DNA of 64,000 nt, taken from an uncultured Psychrobacter sp. (lineage in GTDB: Bacteria > Pseudomonadota > Gammaproteobacteria > Pseudomonadales > Moraxellaceae). This document shows positions 8,928 to 16,881 of the stretch, one piece after another. Each line of letters begins with the position of its first letter. The stretch's first letter is position 1. The translations under genes and the position numbers were made by a program. The notes beneath the pieces are model-generated. The model made no database searches and had not been told where the DNA came from. It saw nothing but the letters and a program-made list of their open reading frames with translations. The stretch covers positions 62,001 to 126,000 of the forward strand of contig CANMUI010000004.1 of NCBI GenBank assembly GCA_947501045.1. Direction: 5' to 3'.

Positions 8928-9911
8928 ATGTCTAATACAGAATATGCCGATAAGCAGATCCAAGCTACTGAACTCGATGAGCCGCTGCGCAAACTTTTAG
9001 AGCCTGTACAGCGCTGGCTACAGATGTTAGCTGTGCGTAACCACTCCAAGCATACGCTAAGCGCTTACTTTGCAGGGGTGCATCAGCTAGCACTGTTCTT
9101 GCGCGGTAAACAGCTGACATGGACGCGCTGCGATAAAAGACAATTGGCACAGCATATTAGCCAGCGCTTAGACGAAGATAAGTTAGCGCTTGCCAGCGTA
9201 CAACAAGAGCTATCGGCTATTCGTCACTTTTATGGTTGGTTGCTTGAAGAGGGGCTGGCTCGTATCAATCCGACGACAGGCTATCAGCTTAAACGTAGTC
9301 CAAGGCCTCTGCCTGCTATTGCCGATGTGGATTTGTTGACGCAGTTGCTTGACCAGCCTACGCCCGAGACACCAGAACAAGCAAGACTTTGGCTACGCGA
9401 CAAAGCCATGTTTGAATTGCTATATAGCAGTGGTTTGCGCGTAGGGGAGCTAGTAGCGCTTGATATGACAGATCTCGATTTGTCTGCTCTGCGCGTCCGC
9501 GTAACCGGTAAGGGCAATAAAACGCGTCTAGTACCCTTGGGAGCCAAAGCCGCCGCTGCTATTAACCGCTATTTGCCGCATCGTGATCTATGGGTTGAGC
9601 AACAAGACCGTGCACTATTTATCAGTGAAAAGCTCGGTACACGGTTATCAACGCGAGCAGTACAGCAGCGCTTAAAAGTAGCAGCAACCCGTGCTGGCAT
9701 TGCTCAAAATCTGTATCCGCATCTACTACGTCACTGCTTCGCCTCTCATATGCTGTCAGGTAGTGGCGATCTGCGCGCCATCCAAGAGATGTTAGGGCAC
9801 AGTGATATCAGTACTACGCAGATCTATACTCACGTTGATTTTGCCAAGCTCACTCAAGTCTATGACCGCGCTCATCCGCGCGCCACCCACAGTCAAAATG
9901 AGGAAAATTGA
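8928..9911 (+). CDS. xerC: Tyrosine recombinase XerC
   Basis: With XerD it resolves chromosome dimers at dif. It has an N-terminal SAM-like core-binding domain (about 24-115) and a C-terminal catalytic domain with the full set of residues: Arg171 (SGLRVGE), Lys195 (TGKGNK), His265 and Arg268 (PHLLRHC), His291 and the nucleophile Tyr300 (LGHSDISTTQIYTH). The position after dapF identifies it as XerC rather than XerD. GAGG stands about seven bases before the ATG. 327 residues, slightly long at the N-terminus. Confidence 0.93.
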   Translation: MSNTEYADKQIQATELDEPLRKLLEPVQRWLQMLAVRNHSKHTLSAYFAGVHQLALFLRGKQLTWTRCDKRQLAQHISQRLDEDKLALASVQQELSAIRHFYGWLLEEGLARINPTTGYQLKRSPRPLPAIADVDLLTQLLDQPTPETPEQARLWLRDKAMFELLYSSGLRVGELVALDMTDLDLSALRVRVTGKGNKTRLVPLGAKAAAAINRYLPHRDLWVEQQDRALFISEKLGTRLSTRAVQQRLKVAATRAGIAQNLYPHLLRHCFASHMLSGSGDLRAIQEMLGHSDISTTQIYTHVDFAKLTQVYDRAHPRATHSQNEEN

Positions 9912-9941
9912 GCGCTGCCCTAAACCTGTATGAGTCCTCCA

Positions 9942-10847
9942 TTAAGCCAAACGATGGCACTGAAAAATAGGCAGCTTTTGTCGCCCTTGCTGCTGAGCTT
10001 GTGTGTCTAAGTTAGCAAAAACTAAGGCGTATTTTTGTTCTTCATCCGGCTTGGCAAGAGCGCTATTATCATAGCTGTCTATCACTGTACCATCAAAAGC
10101 AGTAATTGCCGTATGCCCCCATGTCTGACGAACCTTGCCATTTTTATAGTAATGATCGCCGCCTTGCGCCGCACCAATAACCATACATTGACTGTCCAAA
10201 GCGCGCGCTTGCAATAGCAAAGACCAGTGCGCTTGCCCTGTCAGATAAGTAAAGGCGGAAGGCGCGCTTAGTAGGTCTGCACCTGCTTGGCGCAAACGCT
10301 GCGCAAGAGCTGGAAAGCGTAAATCAAAGCATACCATCATACCAATATTATATACCTTGTCGCTTGCTTCAATTTTCGCTACTACCGTCTGCATCCCCGG
10401 CTCAAAAGTTGCCGCTTCGTTGTAGCTACCCTGATTATCAGCAACAGTCGCGGTGAACAGATGAATCTTATCGTAGCGTGCCACTTGCGTGCCGTCAGGA
10501 GCAAATAATTGACTAACCTGACGCAGACGTCCATCAGGTACGATAACCCCGTCAGGACGGTAAGAGCAAGGTAGCGAACCTACAAGTACGTGAATATCAT
10601 GATCTTGCGCATAATTTGCTAAGGTAGTAGATAAGGAGTCAAAGCGCTCAGCGGTAGCCGCTTGCCTACCCATACTACAGCAGTTCTCAGGCAGTACTAC
10701 CAGCTGTGCTCCTTGTCGGCTGGCATCAGCAATAGCGGATTTAATAGCGGCTAAGTTTGCTTCGATATCTTGCTGACTATTCATCTGTACTGCTGCAATG
10801 GTAAAATCACTATTGTTTTCAACGCTGCTTTTAAAATGCTTGGTCAT
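9942..10847 (-). CDS. Nitrilase-superfamily amidase (deaminated-glutathione amidase type)
   Basis: Carbon-nitrogen hydrolase of the Nit1/YbeM branch, whose members remove the amide from deaminated glutathione. The catalytic triad is visible: Glu54 (VVLPENCC), Lys127 (RYDKIHLF) and Cys173 (MVCFDLRFP). I place the start at 10847 because GAG-rich sequence precedes it and the family starts shortly before TIAAVQM; an in-frame ATG at 10892 would add 15 unusual residues. It converges with xerC across a 30-base spacer. The fold is certain; the substrate is inferred from subfamily resemblance. Confidence 0.8.
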   Translation of the reverse strand: MTKHFKSSVENNSDFTIAAVQMNSQQDIEANLAAIKSAIADASRQGAQLVVLPENCCSMGRQAATAERFDSLSTTLANYAQDHDIHVLVGSLPCSYRPDGVIVPDGRLRQVSQLFAPDGTQVARYDKIHLFTATVADNQGSYNEAATFEPGMQTVVAKIEASDKVYNIGMMVCFDLRFPALAQRLRQAGADLLSAPSAFTYLTGQAHWSLLLQARALDSQCMVIGAAQGGDHYYKNGKVRQTWGHTAITAFDGTVIDSYDNSALAKPDEEQKYALVFANLDTQAQQQGRQKLPIFQCHRLA

Positions 10848-11258
10848 CTCATTCTCAATTATAGTCTTAAAAAGTAGATATTTTGCTATCATACCCTGCT
10901 CAATTGCTGTAGGTTGATGCTTTGATGTTTAATCGTAATCCTAGACAAGCAAAAGCATGCCTTTACTACTTTATCAAAGTTACAAAGCAGATAAACGGCA
11001 AAGTAAGTCAGATAAGATGTAAATTATCATAGCAAAATTACTATAAAAAGTGCTATTGTCATAATTTGGTAAGGTTATAGTCGGCTGTCAAGTTTTGTTA
11101 TAAAAGCATGCTAAAGATTATTTTTGAAACTTACTACCTAATTTTTAGAAATAGTATAAGCTTACAAAAAGCGCTATTGATTATTAACTGTTGTTCTATA
11201 TTTTTAAGATTATTATTATATTTTTAAGATTATTATATTGGAGTGGAATATACCTGTT
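10848..11258. other. AT-rich divergent spacer between the amidase and rpoN
   Basis: About 400 bases, very AT-rich towards rpoN. It presumably holds both promoters. I find no RNA gene or clear terminator in it. A short direct repeat, tatttttaagattatta, occurs twice in a row just before rpoN (about 11199-11235). Confidence 0.45.
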
Positions 11259-13031
11259 ATGAGTATGTCGTTTGGACTGGCGGCCACGCTAAATAACTCC
11301 CAAAAACTAACTCCGCAGATGCAGCAAGCTATCAAATTGCTGCAGCTCTCTAGTCTTGAGCTGGCACAAGAGGTTCAGGCAAAGCTTGATAGTAACCCGC
11401 TCCTTGAACGCGTCGACGACGAAGAGGAGTTGTATGGAGACAGTAGTGATGAGCGCGCAGATGAACCTGAATCACTAACGCTTGAGATGTGGAATGCCAA
11501 TACCGCAACCGACACCAATGACGATGCATCGAATAGCGATAGCTTTGATGGTAACGATAGCTTTGATAGTAATGATAGCTTTGATAGTAATGATAGCTTT
11601 GATAGTAATGATAGCTTCGACGATGGCTATAACAATGTTGATTCATTCGATGACAGCTTTGACGATAGCTTCGACAAATTACAACAAGCAGGTATTGACG
11701 ACAGTGCTATGGATAGCGGTGATATCGATTATGATCACGACTATCAAGATATGGCAAGTGACTTTTCTGGTTCAACAAGCTCAGACATTAGTAGCATTGA
11801 TACGGGTAATTATGCATCCGCTGCCACTGGCAAAGGGGGTGGTTATGAAGACCTTGATGACTATCAAGGGAGTACCAGCGCTAGTATCCAGGATCATGTA
11901 CGCTGGCAGCTTAACTTCAAACATCTCTCAGATACGGATATTGTAATAGCCGAATATCTAATGGACTCAATGGACGATATGGGTTTTATACAGCTTGATA
12001 TTAATGAGCTGCTACAAAGCCTAAGTACCATGGCAAGCTTTTATCAGTGGGATACTCATATTGAGCGTGATGAGATCGAGATGGTGCTACGGGTCATTCA
12101 GTCTTGCGATCCACTAGGCGTAGGCGCGCGTAATCTTAGCGAATGCTTAGCTATTCAATTGGCCAAACTTGACCCTGATACCAGCTACCTAAAACACGCT
12201 CAAGTGTTACTATCTGCCAGTGAATATCTGGTCAGCAATAATATCAGAGCATTGACCGAAACCACAGGTCTGTCCTCTGAGCACATAGCTCCAGCAATTG
12301 CGTTACTACGCACCTTGAACCCCTCTCCAGGTCTATTGTTTCAAAGCCGGCAACCTGAGTATACGCAGGCTCCTGAAAGCTACGACATACCAGATGTGTT
12401 AGTAACACCGCTACGCCGCAACAAAGCAAATAGTGCAGCACAAGATGAAGCTTGGCATGTGCGTCTTAATCCAGAAACACTGCCTAAGCTACGCGTCAAT
12501 CAAGAGTACGCCAACTTAGTCAAGCGCGGCGACGATAGTCCTGACAATCAGTATTTACGCGAAAACTTGACCGACGCCAGACTGTTTATTCGCAGCATCG
12601 AGGAGCGCAATCAAAACCTTCTTAAAGTCGCCACTAGTATCGTACGTCGCCAGCAGGAGTTTTTGCGTTATGGTGCTACTGCTATGCAGCCTCTTATTTT
12701 AAAAGATGTGGCAGAAGAAGTCGAATTACATGAATCTACCGTTTCACGCCTGACTACCAGTAAGACGATCTTGACCCCGCAAGGTCTGTTTTCACTTAAG
12801 CACTTCTTCTCCTCCCATGTTAGTAGTAATGATGGTGATATCTCCTCAACTGCTATCAGCGCTATGATTAAACAGCTCATTACCAATGAGAATCCCAAGA
12901 AACCTTTATCAGATAGCCGTATTCAAGCTCAGCTACTCGAAGATGGGATTGACATTGCACGGCGTACTGTTGCCAAATATAGAGAAGCGATGAATATCGG
13001 TTCCTCTACTCAGCGCAAACAAAAGTATTAG
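11259..13031 (+). CDS. rpoN: RNA polymerase sigma-54 factor
   Basis: Directs RNA polymerase to -24/-12 promoters with AAA+ activators. The N-terminal activator-interacting region (SFGLAATLNNSQKLTPQMQQ) and the C-terminal RpoN box (ARRTVAKYREAM) are both present. Between them, roughly residues 53-210, lies a long Asp/Ser-rich acidic stretch that includes 18-bp tandem repeats coding for DSFDSN. This makes the protein about 590 residues against about 480 in E. coli. I prefer ATG 11259 because the conserved region begins there; an in-frame ATG at 11238 adds MEWNIPV. hpf follows after 421 bases. Confidence 0.93.
   Translation: MSMSFGLAATLNNSQKLTPQMQQAIKLLQLSSLELAQEVQAKLDSNPLLERVDDEEELYGDSSDERADEPESLTLEMWNANTATDTNDDASNSDSFDGNDSFDSNDSFDSNDSFDSNDSFDDGYNNVDSFDDSFDDSFDKLQQAGIDDSAMDSGDIDYDHDYQDMASDFSGSTSSDISSIDTGNYASAATGKGGGYEDLDDYQGSTSASIQDHVRWQLNFKHLSDTDIVIAEYLMDSMDDMGFIQLDINELLQSLSTMASFYQWDTHIERDEIEMVLRVIQSCDPLGVGARNLSECLAIQLAKLDPDTSYLKHAQVLLSASEYLVSNNIRALTETTGLSSEHIAPAIALLRTLNPSPGLLFQSRQPEYTQAPESYDIPDVLVTPLRRNKANSAAQDEAWHVRLNPETLPKLRVNQEYANLVKRGDDSPDNQYLRENLTDARLFIRSIEERNQNLLKVATSIVRRQQEFLRYGATAMQPLILKDVAEEVELHESTVSRLTTSKTILTPQGLFSLKHFFSSHVSSNDGDISSTAISAMIKQLITNENPKKPLSDSRIQAQLLEDGIDIARRTVAKYREAMNIGSSTQRKQKY
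11538..11627 (+). repeat. 18-bp in-frame tandem repeat in rpoN
   Basis: Five units of gatagctttgatagtaat, starting at 11538, 11556, 11574, 11592 and 11610. Units 2-4 are identical; the first and last have drifted. Each codes for Asp-Ser-Phe-Asp-Ser-Asn. Such a repeat can change in number by slippage without breaking the frame. Confidence 0.9.
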
Positions 13032-13452
13032 TTCTTTGATACTCAACCTGTATTTATAAATTGCTCATGCTGTAGCTGCATCTTTGACAGCTGCCTTCAT
13101 ATTACTCTAAAAATTTTAGACAATCTAAAAACAAAATGTTCTGATTATATATAACTAATAGAATAACAAAAGATATAGTTACATTTAATTACATTATAGC
13201 GCCTTGCTACTAGCTAGTTTTCATGACAAATTAGAGAGGTATTAACAATAAATATTAAGTAGCGTTTCTGTACAAATATTGAGCAGTTTATACGTTTCTA
13301 GTATAACCGTAAAATAAAAGGAGAATACAAAATACGCTGCCAAATAAAGTTGTTGATATTGTTGATAAGGTTATTATCAATAGAGTAAGACGTGAGGACA
13401 CAGGTGTCAGCTCGTCTATTGATCGTAAATGATAAATATAAGGATAAAATAT
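13032..13452. other. rpoN-hpf spacer with two hairpins near hpf
   Basis: 421 bases without a supported gene. Near hpf there are two potential hairpins: ttgttgataa/ttatcaa at about 13359-13380 and an imperfect one, agacg...gaca-cagg-tgtc...cgtct, at 13388-13418. They would lie in the 5' leader of hpf if transcription starts upstream. A 92-codon minus-strand frame that overlaps hpf is a shadow. Confidence 0.45.
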
Positions 13453-13830
13453 ATGAATGTTTCTATTAGTGGTCACCACATTAGCGTTACTGATGCCATG
13501 GACACAGCTGTACGTGAAAAGATGACCAAAATTGAGCGTCATTTTGATCAAATCCAAAGTGTACAAGTCATTTTATCGTTGGATAATAGTAATAGTGGTA
13601 AAAAGAGCCATAAGGCTGAAGCCATTATGCGCGTATCGGGTCAGGAGATGTTCGTACAAGCCTTTGAAGATGATATGTATAAGGCTATCAATGAGATGGC
13701 AGATAAACTTGACAGACAAGTACGTAAATATAAAACCCGTCAAGAGCGTAAGAAGACTCAAGGTGCCGGACGCAGTGGGCGCTATGTTGATAGTGAGGTT
13801 ACTACAGCAGAGACGGTACCAACTGTATAG
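13453..13830 (+). CDS. hpf: Ribosome hibernation promoting factor (HPF/RaiA family)
   Basis: Binds the 30S decoding site and silences or dimerises ribosomes in stationary phase. At 125 residues this is intermediate between short HPF (95) and YfiA. The beta-alpha-beta-beta-beta-alpha start MNVSISGHHISVTDAM is typical, followed by the Lys/Arg-rich helix DKLDRQVRKYKTRQERKK. I choose ATG 13453 because AAGGA stands nine bases before it; the frame opens 24 bases earlier without a ribosome site. The position after rpoN is conserved in gammaproteobacteria. It has an extra Gly/Arg/Thr tail of about 25 residues. Confidence 0.9.
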   Translation: MNVSISGHHISVTDAMDTAVREKMTKIERHFDQIQSVQVILSLDNSNSGKKSHKAEAIMRVSGQEMFVQAFEDDMYKAINEMADKLDRQVRKYKTRQERKKTQGAGRSGRYVDSEVTTAETVPTV

Positions 13831-14011
13831 AAGCTAGTAGTTAAGTAGTTAGATAAAACTAAAAGCGAGGATTTATTAGCAACTTATTGACTTAGCCATT
13901 TATCAAATGAGTGACTTATTAAAACAGTATCTATGATTACCTAAGAATATAACTGTCTAATAAATACATAATATAACCATTACTTAACTTTGCCAAAATC
14001 AGCCTACAATA

Positions 14012-14050
14012 AAAATAACCTCAAACATGAGATATGTTTGAGGTTATTTT
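14012..14050. terminator. Bidirectional terminator between hpf and thiS-like gene
   Basis: A perfect 17-bp inverted repeat (14012-14028 and 14034-14050) with a 5-base loop; the A-rich left and T-rich right ends let it serve both converging genes. Confidence 0.85.
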
Positions 14051-14086
14051 ATAGCTCATATATTTTTTATAACTAATCTACTTTGG

Positions 14087-14284
14087 TTAGCTATCATTAG
14101 CTTGTACTACTTCGATAGTCATACCATCAACGATGCGGAGCTGATTGAGCTCACCTTCAGGAATGATTAACCCATCAACTTCGACAGCGTAACGACCAGC
14201 GCTTAATCCAAGCTCATTAACCACCAATTGCACGGTTTGATGCGTGGTTTGTAATTTTCTTCCATTAACCATTATATCGCTCAT
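14087..14284 (-). CDS. ThiS-like beta-grasp protein lacking the C-terminal Gly-Gly
   Basis: 65 residues with the ThiS/MoaD ubiquitin-like pattern: MVNGRKLQ, then LVVNELGL, YAVEVDGLIIPEGELNQLRIVDGMTIEVVQ. ThiS carries sulfur as a thiocarboxylate on a terminal Gly-Gly, but this protein ends VQANDS, and no neighbouring frame would restore GG. AAGGA stands before the ATG. It is not next to thiG or other thiamin genes. It could be a diverged paralogue with another role, or a non-functional carrier. The fold call is good; a thiamin role is doubtful. Confidence 0.65.
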   Translation of the reverse strand: MSDIMVNGRKLQTTHQTVQLVVNELGLSAGRYAVEVDGLIIPEGELNQLRIVDGMTIEVVQANDS

Positions 14285-14379
14285 GATAACCGTTCCTTAT
14301 ATAGCCTGCGACACTGATGAATTAAAACAATGATAACCTTATTATTCTATCTCATTATTCGTGAGGCGTTAATTTTGGC

Positions 14380-14745
14380 TTAGTTGCTGACCCGAAAAGC
14401 CGTTACCGCCAGCCATACCCAGCCTGCTATCATGAGTACACCACCGATGGGCGTAATAGCGCCAAACCAGCGCGGCGCGCCTAATGTCATAGCGTATAAG
14501 CTACCAGCAAAGATAATAACGCCAATTTGTAATAACCAAGCCGTAGTCTGCGTGGCATAGTTTAAGCGTAGCAACAGGCCAACGACTAACAAACCTAAAG
14601 CATGGATAAATAGATAAAGAGTTGCTGTATGCCACCATTCAAGCTGCTGGGTACTGGCTATTCTTTTGAGTCCATGTGCTCCAAACGCCCCTAAAGTAAC
14701 CGCAATAGCAAGATTAATTGCTGCCACACCTATCCAGTTGACCAT
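14380..14745 (-). CDS. DUF423 (YgdD-type) small membrane protein
   Basis: 121 residues with four hydrophobic segments. The N-terminal GAFGAHGLKR and the following WWHTATLYLFIHALGLL are characteristic of the DUF423/YgdD family of inner-membrane proteins, whose function is not settled. AAGG lies seven bases before the ATG. It lies between the thiS-like gene and rpoH, all on the minus strand with spacers of about 90 bases. Confidence 0.85.
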   Translation of the reverse strand: MVNWIGVAAINLAIAVTLGAFGAHGLKRIASTQQLEWWHTATLYLFIHALGLLVVGLLLRLNYATQTTAWLLQIGVIIFAGSLYAMTLGAPRWFGAITPIGGVLMIAGWVWLAVTAFRVSN

Positions 14746-14833
14746 TATCCAACCTTAAAATATCAAACTGCAAAGCCTATGACTTATAATAAAAATAACT
14801 AATACTTTAACGAGCTAATAACTCACTTATTAG

Positions 14834-15862
14834 CTACTGGATATCATCCGGTAAAATAACACTATCAATGGACATGGCATCACGAATTTTATCCATCGCG
14901 TTTTTCTCAATCTGACGTACACGTTCTGCTGAAATCGAGTACACCGCTGCCAGTTCGTGCAAGGTGGACTTTTGCTCAGTAAGCCAGCGCTGCTCAACAA
15001 TGTCACGCGAACGATCATCTAAGGTATCCATAGCCGCAATAAGTGCTGAGGAATTATTCTCTTCCCAATCGGATTCTTCTACCATCTCGGCAGGATCAAT
15101 ACCGTCCTCTAAAAACAGCTGCGGAGCGTAGCGACCGTCGTCATCATCACTTGATTGGGTCTCAAACGAAGCATCATAGGAGGTGAGGCGTGATTCCATC
15201 TCCAGCACTTGCTTGCGCGTGACATTGAGATCATTGGCGATAGCATCCGCCTCCTCAAGAGTGAGCTGGTTATTAGTCTTTTTTAGGCTACGCAAATTAA
15301 AAAACAACTTGCGATGGGCTTTGGTGGTAGCAACCTTGACAATACGCCAGTTACGAATCACAAATTCGTGGATCTCAGCTTTAATCCAATGTACTGCAAA
15401 CGATACTAATCGTACCCCTTTATTGGGATCAAAGCGTTTAACCGCTTTCATCAATCCCAAATTACCTTCTTGTATTAAGTCAGCTTGTGGCAATCCATAA
15501 CCTGAGTAGCTACGGGCAATATGGATGACAAAACGCAAGTGCGACATTACAAGCAAACGCGCAGCTTCAACATCACCCTCGTCATAGTAACGATGGGCAA
15601 GCTCTTGTTCTTGCGTCGGGGTTAAAATGGGAATTTGATGCACTGTATTAATATACGCGCCCAGATTAACACCAGGGGCAGACAAATGAGTGGGCATCGC
15701 TGGCACTAAATCGCGCGTACTGGTGTTTTCTAATGCACTGGCATCATAAGGAGGACGCTGAGCTGCTGCCTTGAGCGCCGCTTCACGTGCGACATTTTTT
15801 TCAGTGTCAGCACTGTTCTGCGTCTTTTTAGTGATGGACGAGTCAGTAGAACGAGTAGCCAT
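14834..15862 (-). CDS. rpoH: RNA polymerase heat-shock sigma factor RpoH
   Basis: Sigma-32 type factor for chaperone and protease genes. Region 2 reads SHLRFVIHIARSYSGYGLPQ followed by ADLIQEGNLGLMKAV and then VSFAVHWIKAEIHEFVIRNW; the RpoH box is present as HRKLFFNLR; region 4 has a helix-turn-helix ending ERVRQIEKNAMDKIR. At 342 residues it is longer than E. coli RpoH (284) by an Ala-rich N-terminal extension of about 55 residues. AAGG precedes the ATG. ftsEX, a frequent neighbour of rpoH, is not here. Confidence 0.93.
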   Translation of the reverse strand: MATRSTDSSITKKTQNSADTEKNVAREAALKAAAQRPPYDASALENTSTRDLVPAMPTHLSAPGVNLGAYINTVHQIPILTPTQEQELAHRYYDEGDVEAARLLVMSHLRFVIHIARSYSGYGLPQADLIQEGNLGLMKAVKRFDPNKGVRLVSFAVHWIKAEIHEFVIRNWRIVKVATTKAHRKLFFNLRSLKKTNNQLTLEEADAIANDLNVTRKQVLEMESRLTSYDASFETQSSDDDDGRYAPQLFLEDGIDPAEMVEESDWEENNSSALIAAMDTLDDRSRDIVEQRWLTEQKSTLHELAAVYSISAERVRQIEKNAMDKIRDAMSIDSVILPDDIQ

Positions 15863-15937
15863 ATTCTTGACCTTGATTCAATAAGTAAGCAAATATTCAA
15901 AAAACGTTGATGTCTTAATTGTAAAGGATAGCAGCGC

Positions 15938-16420
15938 TTAGATACTATCGGTTTTAGTAATTATGAAGTGAAATATTGTATCGGACGGTGTAGGTAAAGT
16001 GCTATCGTTACTTTGTTGTTCACTGGTTTGGTTAACCGCTAATAACAACTGCTCGCTAGCATGAGCTTGTCTGGTCTGTTGACAAAAAGCGGCAATATCA
16101 GCTTGAGAGTTGGGATCAGTGGCAACAACATATAAAGCTTCACCGTTTGCTACCCCGCGTAGCGCCACTTTTGTCTTTAATAATGGCATGGGACAAGCTA
16201 GATTCCGTCCATCTACTATATCCTTTATATTAATAACCGTTTGCTCTGTATCTTTAACGTCTTTTTTTGTAGTTTCAACTGTTTGAATATCATTGATGAC
16301 ATTAGGAGGTAATAAGCGCAGTAAAGACGTTATTGTATGCTGCTTGGCACCAGCTAGTGTCGATGGTAAATAGATAGCATAAGAGGGAGAAGAATTCATA
16401 CTTTGATGATTAACAGACAT
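15938..16420 (-). CDS. TusA/SirA-family sulfur carrier with N-terminal extension
   Basis: The second half (residues about 69-130) is a TusA-like domain with the active Cys76 in the ACPMPLLKTK motif (CPxP). TusA-type proteins pass persulfide sulfur, for example for tRNA thiolation. Ordinary TusA has about 80 residues; this one has 160, with some 68 extra at the N-terminus and a Ser/Thr/Gln-rich tail. AAGGA before the first ATG supports the long form. It lies 75 bases upstream of rpoH in the same direction. Which sulfur pathway it serves is not visible. Confidence 0.75.
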   Translation of the reverse strand: MSVNHQSMNSSPSYAIYLPSTLAGAKQHTITSLLRLLPPNVINDIQTVETTKKDVKDTEQTVINIKDIVDGRNLACPMPLLKTKVALRGVANGEALYVVATDPNSQADIAAFCQQTRQAHASEQLLLAVNQTSEQQSNDSTLPTPSDTIFHFIITKTDSI

Positions 16421-16719
16421 AAATAAATCCTTAAAACTGCAATACCCAGATGTTAATTATGCTAAATGAAGGTTAATATTTGAGTACATTATCTAAATAA
16501 TGGCTGCTATGTTAAGCTTCTATACCCGTTGTCTATCCAAACTCTCAACTGTTACTAAAGGGCTAAGGGTTATCTTTAGCAGATACTATTATAACAAATT
16601 GTTGGCATGCAATTGCAGTTGAATATAATCATCATCACGTTTAGTCCAATAGAATCACGTCACCATGTTGCACAAGGGTGACAGCCCGCTAGATATTAGT
16701 AGCCAACATTGCTCTATAA

Positions 16720-16748
16720 TTGACGTAAAGCTAGCAACCTCGTATAGT
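16720..16748 (+). promoter_or_regulatory. Sigma-70 promoter of the M48 protease gene
   Basis: TTGACG (16720-16725), a 17-base spacer, then TATAGT (16743-16748). Transcription would begin near 16755, before both possible starts of the protease gene. Confidence 0.7.
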
Positions 16749-16881
16749 CAAAAACAAGATATGATCGACAGTATAGGACACGCCTTTGAACTATTTTATC
16801 AGTGCTTCATCTATTCAGCCTCCAGCAGGTAACCGTGATGGTAATGAGATCAATAAGCGGTTATTTAGATCATCTAAGATA

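Noticed and set aside
11538..11627. CRISPR-like repeats
   Set aside because: The 18-bp units are directly adjacent, in frame and without spacers; they are coding repeats.
11482..11946. 154-codon frame inside rpoN
   Set aside because: It is the other reading frame of the rpoN tandem repeat (Ile/Val/Met-rich), a shadow.
13288..13566. 92-codon minus-strand frame
   Set aside because: It overlaps the start of hpf on the other strand and has no support.
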